A stretch of 64,000 bases of DNA. Source: Sphingosinicella flava. GTDB lineage: Bacteria; Pseudomonadota; Alphaproteobacteria; Sphingomonadales; Sphingomonadaceae. Where the stretch lies: NCBI RefSeq assembly GCF_016025255.1, contig NZ_CP065592.1, forward strand, positions 2,188,122 to 2,252,121, written 5' to 3'. The notes beneath the pieces were generated by a model, which saw only the letters and a list, made by a program, of their open reading frames with translations, was not told the DNA's origin and did not search any database. Positions 8,592 through 18,031 of the stretch are shown here, one piece after another (the stretch's first letter is position 1; every line of letters starts with the position of its first letter). The translations under genes and the position numbers were made by a program.

Positions 8592-9536
8592 ATGCCGGGT
8601 GGGGTGGCGATCGAGGCGAAAGGCCTGTTCAAGGCGTTTGACGGCAAGACGGCGGTCGATGGCGTCGACATCATGGTGCCGGAAGGCACGATCTACGGCA
8701 TTCTCGGCCCCAACGGCGCGGGCAAGACCACGACGATTCGCATGCTGCTCGGCATCATCGATCCGGATCGGGGGGAACGGACTTTGCTCGGCCATGACGA
8801 ACCGATCGAGGCGGCCGCCATCGTCGGCTATCTGCCCGAGGAGCGCGGCCTCTATCCATCGATGACGGCGCGCGAGGCCATCGCCTTCATGGGCGCGCTG
8901 CGCGGCCTGCCGCTCGAAACGGGGCGCAAGCGCGCCGAGGGCATGCTGCGGGACAACGGCCTTGGCGATTATATTCACAAGCCGATCAAGAGCCTGTCCA
9001 AGGGCATGGCGCAGACGGTCCAGCTGTTCGGCACCATCGTCCACCGGCCGAAGCTGATCGTCCTCGACGAACCGTTTTCGGGTCTCGACGCCATCAACCA
9101 GGGACGGCTCGAAAGCCTGATCAAGGCGGAGGCGGCGGACGGCACGACCGTCATCTTTTCCACCCACGTCATCGCCCATGCCGAGCGATTGTGCGAGCGG
9201 ATCGCGATCATCGCGGGCGGCAAGCTCCGTTTCGAAGGCAAGGTCTCCGAGGCGCGCGACCGGCTGCGGCCGCAAGTGCGGCTGAGGACGCGCGCGCAGG
9301 ACGGGCCATGGCGGAAGGCGCTGCCCGCCGACGCGGTGCAGACGGATGGCTGTTTTCAGTTCGAATTGCCCCGAAGCGGGATCGAGCCCTTGCTCAAGAC
9401 GCTAATCGAGGGCGGCGCGGGAATTGAGGAATTGTCGATCGAGCGGCCCGGCCTGCACGACGCCTTCGTGGCGATCGCGGGCGATGCCGCTGCGCGTGAA
9501 ATGAAGCGGGATGCCGGAATGGAGGCTGCAGCGTGA
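8592..9536 (+). CDS. ABC transporter ATP-binding protein (NatA-like)
   Basis: ATPase subunit of an ABC-2 type exporter, 314 residues. Walker A GPNGAGKTT lies at 39-47, the signature region is SLSKGMAQTV, and Walker B is LIVLDEPFSGLD, with the switch His in STHV. A C-terminal domain of about 90 residues (DUF4162-like) follows. The ATG at 8592 fits the family start; the longer upstream frame overlaps queG. The stop overlaps the GTG of the permease gene by four bases, so the two are translationally coupled. Confidence 0.93.
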   Translation: MPGGVAIEAKGLFKAFDGKTAVDGVDIMVPEGTIYGILGPNGAGKTTTIRMLLGIIDPDRGERTLLGHDEPIEAAAIVGYLPEERGLYPSMTAREAIAFMGALRGLPLETGRKRAEGMLRDNGLGDYIHKPIKSLSKGMAQTVQLFGTIVHRPKLIVLDEPFSGLDAINQGRLESLIKAEAADGTTVIFSTHVIAHAERLCERIAIIAGGKLRFEGKVSEARDRLRPQVRLRTRAQDGPWRKALPADAVQTDGCFQFELPRSGIEPLLKTLIEGGAGIEELSIERPGLHDAFVAIAGDAAAREMKRDAGMEAAA

Positions 9537-10768
9537 ACGACATTTTCCGGGCCGCCTGGATCATCTGCCGCCGCGATTTCGTCGCGACCGTCTATTCGCG
9601 GACGTTCGTCCTGTTCCTGCTCGCGCCCCTGATCGGCATCGGGTTCGGCTATCTGATCGGCGAGACGACCGGCGATGCCGACCGCGACATCAGCCGCCCG
9701 AAGGTCGCGATCGTCGCGGCGGCCGAAACGGCGGCGGCGATGGAGGCCGCGCACAAGAAATTGAGCGAAGCGCTGGGCGAACGCGCCTTGCCGGTGATCG
9801 AAAGCATCGTGCCGGAAGGGGCGGGCGAGGCCCAGGCGCGCGCGCTCCTCGCGTCCAGCGAGGCGAACGTGTCGGCGGTCATGACCGGGACGCTGGACCG
9901 TCCCGTCATCTACGGTCCCGCCGATACGGTCGGCAACCTGTCGAAGGAAATGGCGCTCGTCGCGGAAACCGCCCGGACCGGAGACGCCTTGCGCGCCGCG
10001 GGCGCGGCGGCGCAGGCGCCTGACGTCGCCATCGTCACCACGCCGGGCGCGGGCGGCGAGGTCAATATGGGCCGCCATGCCCTTGCCCGCGTCGGGCAGA
10101 CGGTCATCTTCTTCTTCACCATTTTCCTGGCCGGGATGCTGCTGTCGAACCTGGTCGAGGAAAAATCGAACAAGGTCATCGAGATCCTCGCGGCCGCCGT
10201 GCCGCTCGACGCGGTGTTCCTCGGCAAGATCATGGCGATGCTCGCCATTTCCGTGATCGGGGTCGTCATCTGGGGAACGCTCGGCGTCGCCGCGGTCTAT
10301 TTCTTCCAGGGCGTGGCGGGCTGGCTGATCCCGCCCGCGGTCGGGTGGCCGCTCTTCATCCTGCTCCTGCTTTTCTACTTCGCCGCCAACTATATGCTGT
10401 TCGGCGCCCTGTTCGTCGGCATCGGCGCGCAGGCGAACAGCGTGCGCGAGGTGCAGACCCTGTCGATGCCGATCACGTTCGGGCAATTGATCTTCTTTGC
10501 CGCGGCCAGCGCCACGGTGGGCCAGGCCAACCTGTCCTGGACGATCGGCGGGGCCTTGTTCCCGCTCACATCGCCGCTGACGATGATCGCGCTCGCCGCC
10601 CAGTCGCCCGCATTGTGGCCCCATCTGCTCGCCATCCTGTGGCAGCTCACCTGGCTGTTCATCATCGTCCGGGTGGCGACGCTCATGTTCCGCGTGACGG
10701 TGATGAAATCGGGCAAGGCGGGATCCTTCTTCGGGCCCTTGAAAGCCGCCTTCGCGCGCAAGCCCTAG
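9533..10768 (+). CDS. ABC-2 type permease (NatB/YhaP-like)
   Basis: Membrane partner of the preceding ATPase, 411 residues. One N-terminal membrane helix (about 22-44) is followed by a large extracytoplasmic region and then five to six helices from about 185 to the end, the NatB architecture. Members of this group export sodium or small molecules; the substrate here is unknown. The GTG start overlaps the ATPase stop. The gene ends tail to tail with the next one, sharing CTAG. Confidence 0.9.
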   Translation: MNDIFRAAWIICRRDFVATVYSRTFVLFLLAPLIGIGFGYLIGETTGDADRDISRPKVAIVAAAETAAAMEAAHKKLSEALGERALPVIESIVPEGAGEAQARALLASSEANVSAVMTGTLDRPVIYGPADTVGNLSKEMALVAETARTGDALRAAGAAAQAPDVAIVTTPGAGGEVNMGRHALARVGQTVIFFFTIFLAGMLLSNLVEEKSNKVIEILAAAVPLDAVFLGKIMAMLAISVIGVVIWGTLGVAAVYFFQGVAGWLIPPAVGWPLFILLLLFYFAANYMLFGALFVGIGAQANSVREVQTLSMPITFGQLIFFAAASATVGQANLSWTIGGALFPLTSPLTMIALAAQSPALWPHLLAILWQLTWLFIIVRVATLMFRVTVMKSGKAGSFFGPLKAAFARKP

Positions 10769-11415
10769 GGCGCGGGCACCAATTCCATCACGTCCAGGCG
10801 CGATTCCGGGCGCGGCGCGGGCATGACGAGGCGGAAGCGGAAATCCTCCACCCGCTCGAACAGGCCGGCAATGTCGCGCGCCGCATTCTCGCCGTAAGGA
10901 AGCGGCGCCTTTTCCGGGCCGAGCGCGACAGCGCCGAGGAAGATCAGGCGGGTCTTGCTGCCCTCATCGTCCCACAGATAACCGCCCGGGCGTTCGGACC
11001 CTGTATCCTTGGTGAGGGCAAGCCGGTCCTCATTGACCCCGACATAGCAATAGAAGCTCTTATAGGCGGTGAAGGCGCGCTGCTTTGTGCCCGGCGCGCC
11101 GAAGCGGAGGATACGGCACTGGTAGAAACCGGGCGTCGGCGCCGGGCGCGGAAGCGTGGCGCCGGGGTCGAGAAGGGAGCCTTCATTCGCTATCGCGCGG
11201 CCGAAACCCTTGCTCCTGGCGAGCTTCAGGGCGTCGGACCAGGCGGCTGCGACCGATTCGATCTTTGCCGTGTCGCTAGCGGTGGCGACACGCGTCCATC
11301 TATCCTCGTCTGGAACCTCGATCATGACGGTCGCGGCCTTGGGCGGCGCTGGCGTCTGGCAAGCGCCGAGCCCCAGGGTCAGGGTGCATAGGATCGAACG
11401 GAGGCGCGGTCGCAT
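10765..11415 (-). CDS. DUF4893-like lipoprotein
   Basis: A 216-residue exported protein. The signal peptide ends in the lipobox LGAC. The mature part has the pattern YQCRILRFG...FYCYVG with paired Cys and aromatic residues, which I associate with DUF4893 proteins of sphingomonads; this assignment is from memory. The function is unknown. Its stop codon is nested with that of the ABC permease (CTAG), leaving no room for a terminator between the two. Confidence 0.7.
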   Translation of the reverse strand: MRPRLRSILCTLTLGLGACQTPAPPKAATVMIEVPDEDRWTRVATASDTAKIESVAAAWSDALKLARSKGFGRAIANEGSLLDPGATLPRPAPTPGFYQCRILRFGAPGTKQRAFTAYKSFYCYVGVNEDRLALTKDTGSERPGGYLWDDEGSKTRLIFLGAVALGPEKAPLPYGENAARDIAGLFERVEDFRFRLVMPAPRPESRLDVMELVPAP

Positions 11416-11492
11416 CTCTTCTCCACGAGGGTGGACAGACGGTACGCAACAGGCCGGTCGATGAGCCCGGCAAACCTGTCAGATAGGCGCGA

Positions 11493-12293
11493 TCAGTGAA
11501 CGAATCGTGCAACCACGTCGCGATAGGAGCGACTGACCTTCACCTGGCTGCCGCTGTCGAGGACGAGGAAGCATTCGCCATTGGTGTGCGGCTTCACCTG
11601 CCGGACCTGGTCGAGGTTGACGATGGTCGACCGGTGCACGCGCTGGAAGCGGCGCGGGTCGAGGCGCTTTTCCAAGTCCTTCATCGTTTCGCGCAGGATG
11701 AGCGTGTTGTCGCCGGTATAGATGCACATATAGTCGCCCGCCGCGTCGATCTTCTCGATGGAATCGACGTCGACGCGGTAGATCTGGCCGCGATCCTTGA
11801 TGTTGATGAGCTTTTCATAGCGGTTGGCGGCATAGCCTTCCTCCGCCTGGTCGACGGTATCGACCGCGTCGGGGGCGACTTCGGCGAGCACTTCCTTGAG
11901 CTTCCCCGCTTCCTCCGCGCTTCGCCGCTCGGTGAGGCGCTGGCGCACCCGTTCCAGCGTGTCGGCGAGCCGGTCTTCCTCCACCGGCTTCATGAGATAG
12001 TCGACCGCCTGCGCTTCGAACGCGCGGATCGCGTGATCGGAATAAGCCGTCACGAAGACGAAGAGCGGCGGTTCCACCTCCATCAAGCCCTGGATGACGG
12101 AAAAGCCGTCGAAGCCGGGCATCTGGATATCGAGGAAAACGAGGTCGGGCTTATGGGTCTTGATCGACCGGATCGCCTCCCGCCCATTGTTGCAGGTATC
12201 GATGATCTCGACATCTTCGTGGCGTTCGAGGCGGAGCTGCAGGCCCTGGATGGCAAGCGGTTCGTCGTCGACCAGGATCGTGCGGATGGTCAT
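11493..12293 (-). CDS. LytTR family response regulator
   Basis: A 266-residue two-component regulator. The receiver domain (about 1-120) shows D9-D10, the phosphoacceptor D55 in FLDIQMP, T82 and K102. The C-terminal LytTR DNA-binding domain spans about 160-266 and contains FQRVHRSTIVNL. It overlaps the kinase gene by four bases and forms one transcription unit with it. Family members often control surface or export functions. No target site can be named. Confidence 0.95.
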   Translation of the reverse strand: MTIRTILVDDEPLAIQGLQLRLERHEDVEIIDTCNNGREAIRSIKTHKPDLVFLDIQMPGFDGFSVIQGLMEVEPPLFVFVTAYSDHAIRAFEAQAVDYLMKPVEEDRLADTLERVRQRLTERRSAEEAGKLKEVLAEVAPDAVDTVDQAEEGYAANRYEKLINIKDRGQIYRVDVDSIEKIDAAGDYMCIYTGDNTLILRETMKDLEKRLDPRRFQRVHRSTIVNLDQVRQVKPHTNGECFLVLDSGSQVKVSRSYRDVVARFVH

Positions 12294-13456
12294 TTGGGTT
12301 CCTCGGTTAGGTAAGGAATATCGATGATAACGCTAAATCCCCCTGAAGTGTTCGTTTGAGTCTCAAAACGATGGTCGGCGCCATAGGCTTGCGCCAGACG
12401 GTCCCGAATATTCGGCAAGCCGACGCCGGTTGAGACGGCGGACGCGGCGGATTGTTCCTGGGGACCGGGGCCGGTATCCGACACGGTGATCGTCACCCGG
12501 TCGCCGATGCGGTGCGCGTCGATGGATATTTCCGCGCCTTCCTCCTGCGGCGTCACCGCATATTTGATCGCATTTTCGACAAGCGGCTGAAGGAGAAGGG
12601 AGGGAAGCCGCGCCCGGGCCGCGTGCGGATCGATGTTGAAGGCGGGACGGAGCCGGTCCTCGAACCGCATTTTTTCGATTTCCAGATAGAGCTTCAGCGT
12701 CTCCACTTCCTGCGCGATCGTCACCGAACCGGTGGGTTCGTTGACCAAAGTGTAGCGGAGAAAGGATGACAGGCGCGAGAGCATCGCATTCGCCCGCTCG
12801 GTCTGCCGCAACAGGACGAGGGTCGAGATGGAATTGAGCGTGTTGAACAGAAAGTGCGGATTGAGCTGGTAGCGCAGCATGGCGAGCTGGGCCGAGCTGG
12901 CCTGCGCTTCGAGCCGGAGCAGCTTGTCGGCCTGTTCTTCCAGCAGGATGTAGTAATTGATGCTGTAATAAAGCGCGGACCAGGCGACGAGCAGGGTGAA
13001 ATCGAGCAGGATCGCGCCGAAGAACTGGAAGCCCTCGGGCCGGAAGCCGGGGCGGATGAAGGTGGCGTGGCTCCACGTTTCGATCGCCGAAAAGATGGCC
13101 GAGGCGAGGAAAACGAGGAGGATCGACACCGTCCAGGTGATGACCGGCTTCAACCGGAAGAGCCGCCGGTAGGCCGCCGCCATCAACAGGGTCAGCGAAT
13201 AGCCGGTCGCGGTCAGCAGCGCGGTGTGCAGCAGGAAGGAGAAGCCCATCGCGTTGGCGAGGCCGGACAGCGCGCGGAGGAGAAAGTAGCCCGCCCACCC
13301 GGCCGACTGGAGAATCCAGAAGGCGCGGTTCTTGTCGTCGAAAAAAGGTTCTTGCTGCAGATGGAAACGCTTGCCCCGCGCGGGCGGCAGGGTGGCCGCC
13401 GCGCCCGCCGTGCCGATCGCCGCCGGCGGCGTCAGGATCGCGGGCTCAGTCGCCAA
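12290..13456 (-). CDS. LytS/YehU-type sensor histidine kinase
   Basis: A 388-residue membrane kinase. Four or so membrane helices cover about 45-170, a short coiled region follows, and the His_kinase motif NPHFLFN carries the phosphoacceptor H201. The ATPase domain has DTGPGP and GVGLPNIRDRL boxes. The start appears to be a TTG at 13456, which lies within the end of the M16 peptidase gene; this start is less certain. Downstream it overlaps the response regulator gene. Confidence 0.92.
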   Translation of the reverse strand: MATEPAILTPPAAIGTAGAAATLPPARGKRFHLQQEPFFDDKNRAFWILQSAGWAGYFLLRALSGLANAMGFSFLLHTALLTATGYSLTLLMAAAYRRLFRLKPVITWTVSILLVFLASAIFSAIETWSHATFIRPGFRPEGFQFFGAILLDFTLLVAWSALYYSINYYILLEEQADKLLRLEAQASSAQLAMLRYQLNPHFLFNTLNSISTLVLLRQTERANAMLSRLSSFLRYTLVNEPTGSVTIAQEVETLKLYLEIEKMRFEDRLRPAFNIDPHAARARLPSLLLQPLVENAIKYAVTPQEEGAEISIDAHRIGDRVTITVSDTGPGPQEQSAASAVSTGVGLPNIRDRLAQAYGADHRFETQTNTSGGFSVIIDIPYLTEEPK

Positions 13457-16277
13457 CCGTTCCCGCCTTTTGTTCCGGAAGCACCAGCATCGACCAATCG
13501 CCCTGTTCGGTGACGTGAGCCGCGACCGCGGCCCGCAAATCTTCCGCCGTCATCGCCTGATAGTCGGCAAGGAAGGTTCGCGTCTGCTCTATCAGCCTGG
13601 GATCTTCCGTCCACCCCTCCAGCGTGTCGAGCCAATAGCCGTTCGTCGCCAGGCGCCGTTCGATGCCGCTGACGATCGGGTTCTGGGCGCGGGCGAATTC
13701 GTCCGGCTCCACCGGCTTGGCGGCGAGATCGGCGACGATTTCCCGCGCGATGCGGAAGAAGGTATCGGCGCTTTCCGGCCGGATTTCGGCGGAGGCGTAG
13801 AAGATGCCCCAATCGGGGAAGATGTCGGAACTGCCCGACGATGCGGTCGGGGAATAGCTCGCGCCCTCCTCCTCGCGCAGGCGGTCGAACAAGCGGACCT
13901 GCAGGATGTTGGCGGCCATGCCGAGCGCGCGCAATTCCTTGCGCCGTTCCATGCCGCCAAAGGTTGTCCAGCCGATGATCGCCTGCGCCTGGCTCGGATC
14001 GCCCTTGTGGGTGAAGACGACCGGCTTGGGCGACGGGGCCGGGGGAGATGCCGGGCGGCGCGGCTGCGCGGCGGCGGGGCGGGCAGGGAGAGCGGCGATG
14101 GTCGCCTTCATGGCGGCGACGGCGGTTTCGATATCCACGTCGCCGACGACGATCGCCTCGATCGGGCCGGTCGAGAGAGCGGGCGCGAAGAAAGCCTTAA
14201 ACTCCGCGTCGGTCGCGGCGCTGATGACGCTTTTTTCGGGCGTCGCCCAGCGGAGGTCGCCGCGCCGGGCGAAGGCGGAAAATTCGCGGCCCGCGCGCGC
14301 CGACGCCGAGGCGAAGGCGAGATCGTAGCTGTCGAGCATCCCGGCCTTGGCCCGCGCGAACAAGGCGTCGTCCCAGCGCGGATAAGCGAGCTTGGTCGCG
14401 AGCAGCCGCATCTGATCGGCCAGATCCTCCTTGTTGGTGCTGCCGGACAATTGAAACGCGTCCTCGGTCACCGCGAAGTTCATCGCGATGCGGCGCCCGG
14501 TCAGCAGGCGCTCCAGCCCGTCGAGGTCGAGATCCGCCAGACCCGACGGCGCCACGACGCCGCTCATGAAGGCGAGCGTCGAACGGTCGGTGGGCAGGCC
14601 CGCGACGCCTTCGCCGAACAGCAGCTTCACGCCGACCCGGCCTTGCTCATAATCGGTTTTCTTGAAGGTGAGGGTGGAGCCGTTGGCGAAGCGAACGATG
14701 GTGACGCCGAGGTCCGCAATCTCCTGACGCGAAACCTCGCGTCCGGGCGCGCCGAGCTTCGGCAGATCGTCGAACGTCACGACCCGGTCCGCCACGCGCG
14801 TCGCGGGCGCGGCCTTTTGCGCCGCCAGAAGCGCCGACATCGCCGCGCCCTGCCCGCCGACATCGCTGGGGGAGAGCAGCACCATGCGGGGGCCGGAGCC
14901 TTCGAACAGGCTTTTCATGCGCGTCCAGACCGCCTGCGGCGTCATCGCCGGGCTCAATTGATCGAGCAGGATGAGCGACGTTTTCGCGCTGGTAATGACG
15001 CTGTTGCCGTCGATGGCGCCGACCAGGGCCTGCGCCCATTGCTGCGACTTGATCGTATTTTCGCCTTCCACGGCCGAAACCGCGGCGCGCCGCATATTTT
15101 GAAGCTCGCGGGCGATTTCCGCCTCGCTCGGCGGCGCGCGCAACGCGTCGGCGATGATGGCGAAGCTCTGGTTCAGGCTCTCGCGCCACTGGCCCTCGCG
15201 CGCGGTGATGTTGAGCTGCGTGGTGTCGGCGATGTTGGTCGACCGCGCATTGCCGACCCCCGCCCCGACATAGGCGGCCTTGCCGCTGCGGGCATGGGCC
15301 TCGAGGCGGCGATTGATGATCTGCGTGGCGAGCGTCCGTTCAAAATCCAGTTTCTCGCGCGCCAGGGTCGGCGCTTCGGCTTCATAGGGCCGCAGCCAGA
15401 CGACCGACGCGTTATAAGGCGCGCCGGGATAAGCGAGCGATGCCGCGCCCTCCTTGGGCTGGATGATCGCGCCGTAATCGACGGCGGGAGGCGGCGGGCC
15501 TTCCGCCTTCCAGTCGCCGAAGCGCTTGGCGATCAAGTCCGCCATCATCTTCGGATCGGCGTCGCCGACCATGACGATGGTGGCGCGTTCGGGACGATAC
15601 CAACGTTCGTAAAAAGCCTTGAGGCCCGCCGCGTCGGCACCGGCAAGCGTGGTTTCGGTGCCGATCGTGTCGCGCTGGGCATATTTGAGGCCGGCATAGA
15701 AAAGCGGCCGGGACACTTCGTCATAGCGGGAGGCGAGTTCCGACCGGCGCCTTTTTTCGGCGAGCACGATCTTGCGCTCCGCATCCACCGCTTCCGGCGC
15801 GAAGAGGGCGGTGTCGACCATCTCCGAGAGAACGTGGAGGCTCTTGTCGAGCGAGGTCTGATCCGCATGCGGCAGATCGAGCTGATAGACGGTCTGCGTC
15901 GAATCGGTCGTCGCATTGGTATCGCTGCCGAAGCTGGCGCCGAATTGCTGCCAGATATGGCGCGCCTCGCGATCGCCGAAGCTCGCCGAGCCTCGGAAGG
16001 CCAGATGCTCGACGAAGTGGGCCCAGCCCTGCTGGTGATCCTCTTCATTGAGGGAACCGGTGTCGATGCGCACCCGGATCGAGACCTGGCCCTGCGGCAA
16101 GGCGTTCTTGCGCACCGCATAGCGGACGCCGTTCGGCAGGGTGCCGAACGTCCAGGCAGGGTCGGGGGCGATGTCGCTGTTCGCGTAGAACCAGCCGTCG
16201 CTTCCCTGCTGGGCGGCGGCAAGCGGGGTCGCGAGAAGTGCGAAAGCGGCGATCAGCCAGCGTATCGGTCGATGCAT
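13446..16277 (-). CDS. M16 family zinc metallopeptidase, exported, two-module
   Basis: A 943-residue periplasmic or envelope peptidase with the four-domain pitrilysin arrangement. The signal peptide is residues 1-22 (ends ATPLAAA). The inverted zinc motif H87-F-V-E90-H91 lies in the first active domain. The rest contains the inactive M16 domains expected of such proteins. I chose ATG 16277 because it gives a clean signal peptide. The gene overlaps the kinase gene by eleven bases, so peptidase, kinase and regulator probably share a transcript. Confidence 0.92.
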   Translation of the reverse strand: MHRPIRWLIAAFALLATPLAAAQQGSDGWFYANSDIAPDPAWTFGTLPNGVRYAVRKNALPQGQVSIRVRIDTGSLNEEDHQQGWAHFVEHLAFRGSASFGDREARHIWQQFGASFGSDTNATTDSTQTVYQLDLPHADQTSLDKSLHVLSEMVDTALFAPEAVDAERKIVLAEKRRRSELASRYDEVSRPLFYAGLKYAQRDTIGTETTLAGADAAGLKAFYERWYRPERATIVMVGDADPKMMADLIAKRFGDWKAEGPPPPAVDYGAIIQPKEGAASLAYPGAPYNASVVWLRPYEAEAPTLAREKLDFERTLATQIINRRLEAHARSGKAAYVGAGVGNARSTNIADTTQLNITAREGQWRESLNQSFAIIADALRAPPSEAEIARELQNMRRAAVSAVEGENTIKSQQWAQALVGAIDGNSVITSAKTSLILLDQLSPAMTPQAVWTRMKSLFEGSGPRMVLLSPSDVGGQGAAMSALLAAQKAAPATRVADRVVTFDDLPKLGAPGREVSRQEIADLGVTIVRFANGSTLTFKKTDYEQGRVGVKLLFGEGVAGLPTDRSTLAFMSGVVAPSGLADLDLDGLERLLTGRRIAMNFAVTEDAFQLSGSTNKEDLADQMRLLATKLAYPRWDDALFARAKAGMLDSYDLAFASASARAGREFSAFARRGDLRWATPEKSVISAATDAEFKAFFAPALSTGPIEAIVVGDVDIETAVAAMKATIAALPARPAAAQPRRPASPPAPSPKPVVFTHKGDPSQAQAIIGWTTFGGMERRKELRALGMAANILQVRLFDRLREEEGASYSPTASSGSSDIFPDWGIFYASAEIRPESADTFFRIAREIVADLAAKPVEPDEFARAQNPIVSGIERRLATNGYWLDTLEGWTEDPRLIEQTRTFLADYQAMTAEDLRAAVAAHVTEQGDWSMLVLPEQKAGTVGD

Positions 16278-16381
16278 GGGCCTTAAGCTAATGAGGGTGG
16301 AGGGGTTTGCAACCTCCATCGAAGCGGATGGACAGGCGCTGAACGGTGGGAGAAGATGGGAAATGCCCTGGAGAGCCCCTC

Positions 16382-16984
16382 ATGCCCATGGATGACCGCG
16401 TCGACGCCTATATCGCCCGCCAGGCCGATTTCGCGCGGCCGATCCTGACCCATATTCGCGCCGTCATGCACCGCGCGGCGCCGGATATCGCGGAAGACAT
16501 CAAATGGGGCGCGCCCGCCTTCCTCCACAACGGCAGGCAGATCGCGATGATGGCCGGGTTCAAGGCGCATGCGGCGCTCAATTTCCTGCACGGCGCGGCG
16601 CTGACCGGCGCGGCGGCGGGCAGCAGCGGGGCGATGGGACAGTTCGGCAAGCTGACGGCGGTCGCCGACCTGCCGGAGGAGGCGGAGCTGGCGGCACTGA
16701 TCCGCGCCGCGATGGCGCTTTCGGAAACCGGCGTGAAGCGGCCGAAAAAGGAGCCGAAGCCGATGCCCGAAATGCCCGGGGACTTTCGCGAGGCATTGGA
16801 CGCGGATCCACGGGCAAGAGCGGTTTTCGAAGCCTTCAGCCCCTCCGCCAGGCGGGAGTATCTCGAATGGATCGTCGAAGCGAAGCGGGCGGAAACGCGC
16901 GGCAGCCGGATCGCGCAGGCCATGATCTGGATCGCGGAGGGCAAGAAACGCAACTGGCGGTACGAAAAAGGGTGCGGCGCCTGA
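16382..16984 (+). CDS. DUF1801/YdeI-type protein
   Basis: A cytoplasmic protein of about 200 residues with an N-terminal DUF1801 domain (segments HPRAVMHR-like helix, IKWGAPAFLHNG, MMAGFKAHAALNF) and a C-terminal OmdA-like helical part (FSPSARREYLEWIVEAKR...). Proteins of this group have been linked to bacteriocin or stress tolerance in some species, but the biochemistry is unclear. ATG 16382 or 16388 are both plausible starts; the longer upstream leader is not conserved in type. Confidence 0.82.
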   Translation: MPMDDRVDAYIARQADFARPILTHIRAVMHRAAPDIAEDIKWGAPAFLHNGRQIAMMAGFKAHAALNFLHGAALTGAAAGSSGAMGQFGKLTAVADLPEEAELAALIRAAMALSETGVKRPKKEPKPMPEMPGDFREALDADPRARAVFEAFSPSARREYLEWIVEAKRAETRGSRIAQAMIWIAEGKKRNWRYEKGCGA

Positions 16985-17005
16985 AGGGCGGGCCGCCACG
17001 CATAT

Positions 17006-17236
17006 TCAGTCCGGCCGGAACTTCCGGCGGCCGGGCGTCGGGGTGAAGGCGTAACGGTCCTTCACCTGCGCATTGACGAAGCGGCCGATCGACGGCGCCG
17101 CCAGGAGCGCCCGGTAGACGCTTTCGGGAACGTTGGAATAAGAATAGCGGCCGGCATCCGTGTACCAGATATCGAGGGTGCGGCTTTCGGGCGTATAGTC
17201 CACCCGTTCGACCGAGGAGGATTGCACGCGCGGCAT
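17006..17236 (-). CDS. KTSC domain protein
   Basis: A small 76-residue protein built almost entirely of one KTSC domain: SSSVERVDYTPESRTLDIWY at the N-terminus, Y-x-Y-x-NVP in the middle and the end PTPGRRKFRPD-like tail. The KTSC domain is named after the lysine-tRNA synthetase C-terminal region where it also occurs; the role as a free protein is unknown. ATG 17236 gives the usual length. The 3' end converges on the DUF1801 gene. Confidence 0.8.
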   Translation of the reverse strand: MPRVQSSSVERVDYTPESRTLDIWYTDAGRYSYSNVPESVYRALLAAPSIGRFVNAQVKDRYAFTPTPGRRKFRPD

Positions 17237-17289
17237 GATTGCGGGCAACAGAAAGACGGCGATAAGGGTTCCACAGGATGGGAGACAGG

Positions 17290-17682
17290 ATGATGACGAT
17301 GGGACGCGGGATCGCACTGGCGCTTGTTCTGCTCACCTCCGCATGCGGCGATGCCGATCCGCCGCCCGCCAACGAAACCGCGGCGGCGAAAGCATCGCGG
17401 CCCAATCCCTTTCACGAACGGCTGACGGCCTTGAACGAGACCGACCGGGGCCTGACGTTGCGCCGCGCGGTGCAGGACAATGGCGGCAGCTGCCCGCGCT
17501 TTCTGACAAGCGGTTTCCAGGAAGATTATCAGGGCCTCAAGATGTGGACCCTGCGCTGCGAGGGCAATCGCGATTGGGCCATATTCGTCGGTGCGTCCGG
17601 CCGGGTCCAGACCCGGACCTGCGCGGACAATGCGAAGCTCGGGCTACCGGCCTGCCGCTTTCCGGAGGCTGCGGGAAATTAG
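17290..17682 (+). CDS. Small lipoprotein, function unknown
   Basis: About 130 residues with a lipoprotein signal peptide ending LTSAC. The mature protein has four further Cys residues, at positions that suggest two disulphides, and a WTLRCEGNRDWAIFVG core. The ATG at 17290 follows GGAGACAGG and is preferred over 17278. Its stop overlaps the stop of the next, convergent gene (TTAG). I do not recognise the family. Confidence 0.72.
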   Translation: MMTMGRGIALALVLLTSACGDADPPPANETAAAKASRPNPFHERLTALNETDRGLTLRRAVQDNGGSCPRFLTSGFQEDYQGLKMWTLRCEGNRDWAIFVGASGRVQTRTCADNAKLGLPACRFPEAAGN

Positions 17683-17975
17683 CAGCTGCGGGTTTCGCGA
17701 TATTCGCCGCTGGCGGTCTTTTCGCGAACGATCACGCAATCGCCGTCCTGGCGCTCTTCGCGCCAGCTGCCGTCGGGATTGGTGACGCGGTTGCCCGCCT
17801 TGGGCACGCGCTTTCCGTCCTTGATGTCATAAGCGAAATTGTCCGGCGTCTTGCGGACGGGATCGGCAGCCATCGCCGCGACCGGCCCGGCGGCAAGCGC
17901 GAGAAGGCCGATGCCGACCGCGATAGCCACGAGATGGACGGGCTTTTGCCGCTTGAGGAGAGTCATCAGTCCCAT
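17679..17975 (-). CDS. Small exported protein, function unknown
   Basis: 98 residues. A basic N-terminus and a hydrophobic segment (about 13-37, ending AAMA) suggest an exported or membrane-anchored protein. The mature part is polar, with a repeated pattern of charged turns and a C-terminal Cys pair (DCVIVREKT...TRSC). The gene is tail to tail with the lipoprotein gene at 17290. Confidence 0.65.
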   Translation of the reverse strand: MGLMTLLKRQKPVHLVAIAVGIGLLALAAGPVAAMAADPVRKTPDNFAYDIKDGKRVPKAGNRVTNPDGSWREERQDGDCVIVREKTASGEYRETRSC

Positions 17976-18031
17976 AATGCTGTCTCTATAGCCCTTTCCA
18001 CCTTACCCATCAATGAACCGGCGCGACCCGC

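Noticed and set aside
13332-16286. Open frame of 984 codons on the plus strand
   Set aside because: It is the antisense shadow of the M16 peptidase gene; the composition is typical of a GC-rich mirror frame and the true gene shows clear motifs.
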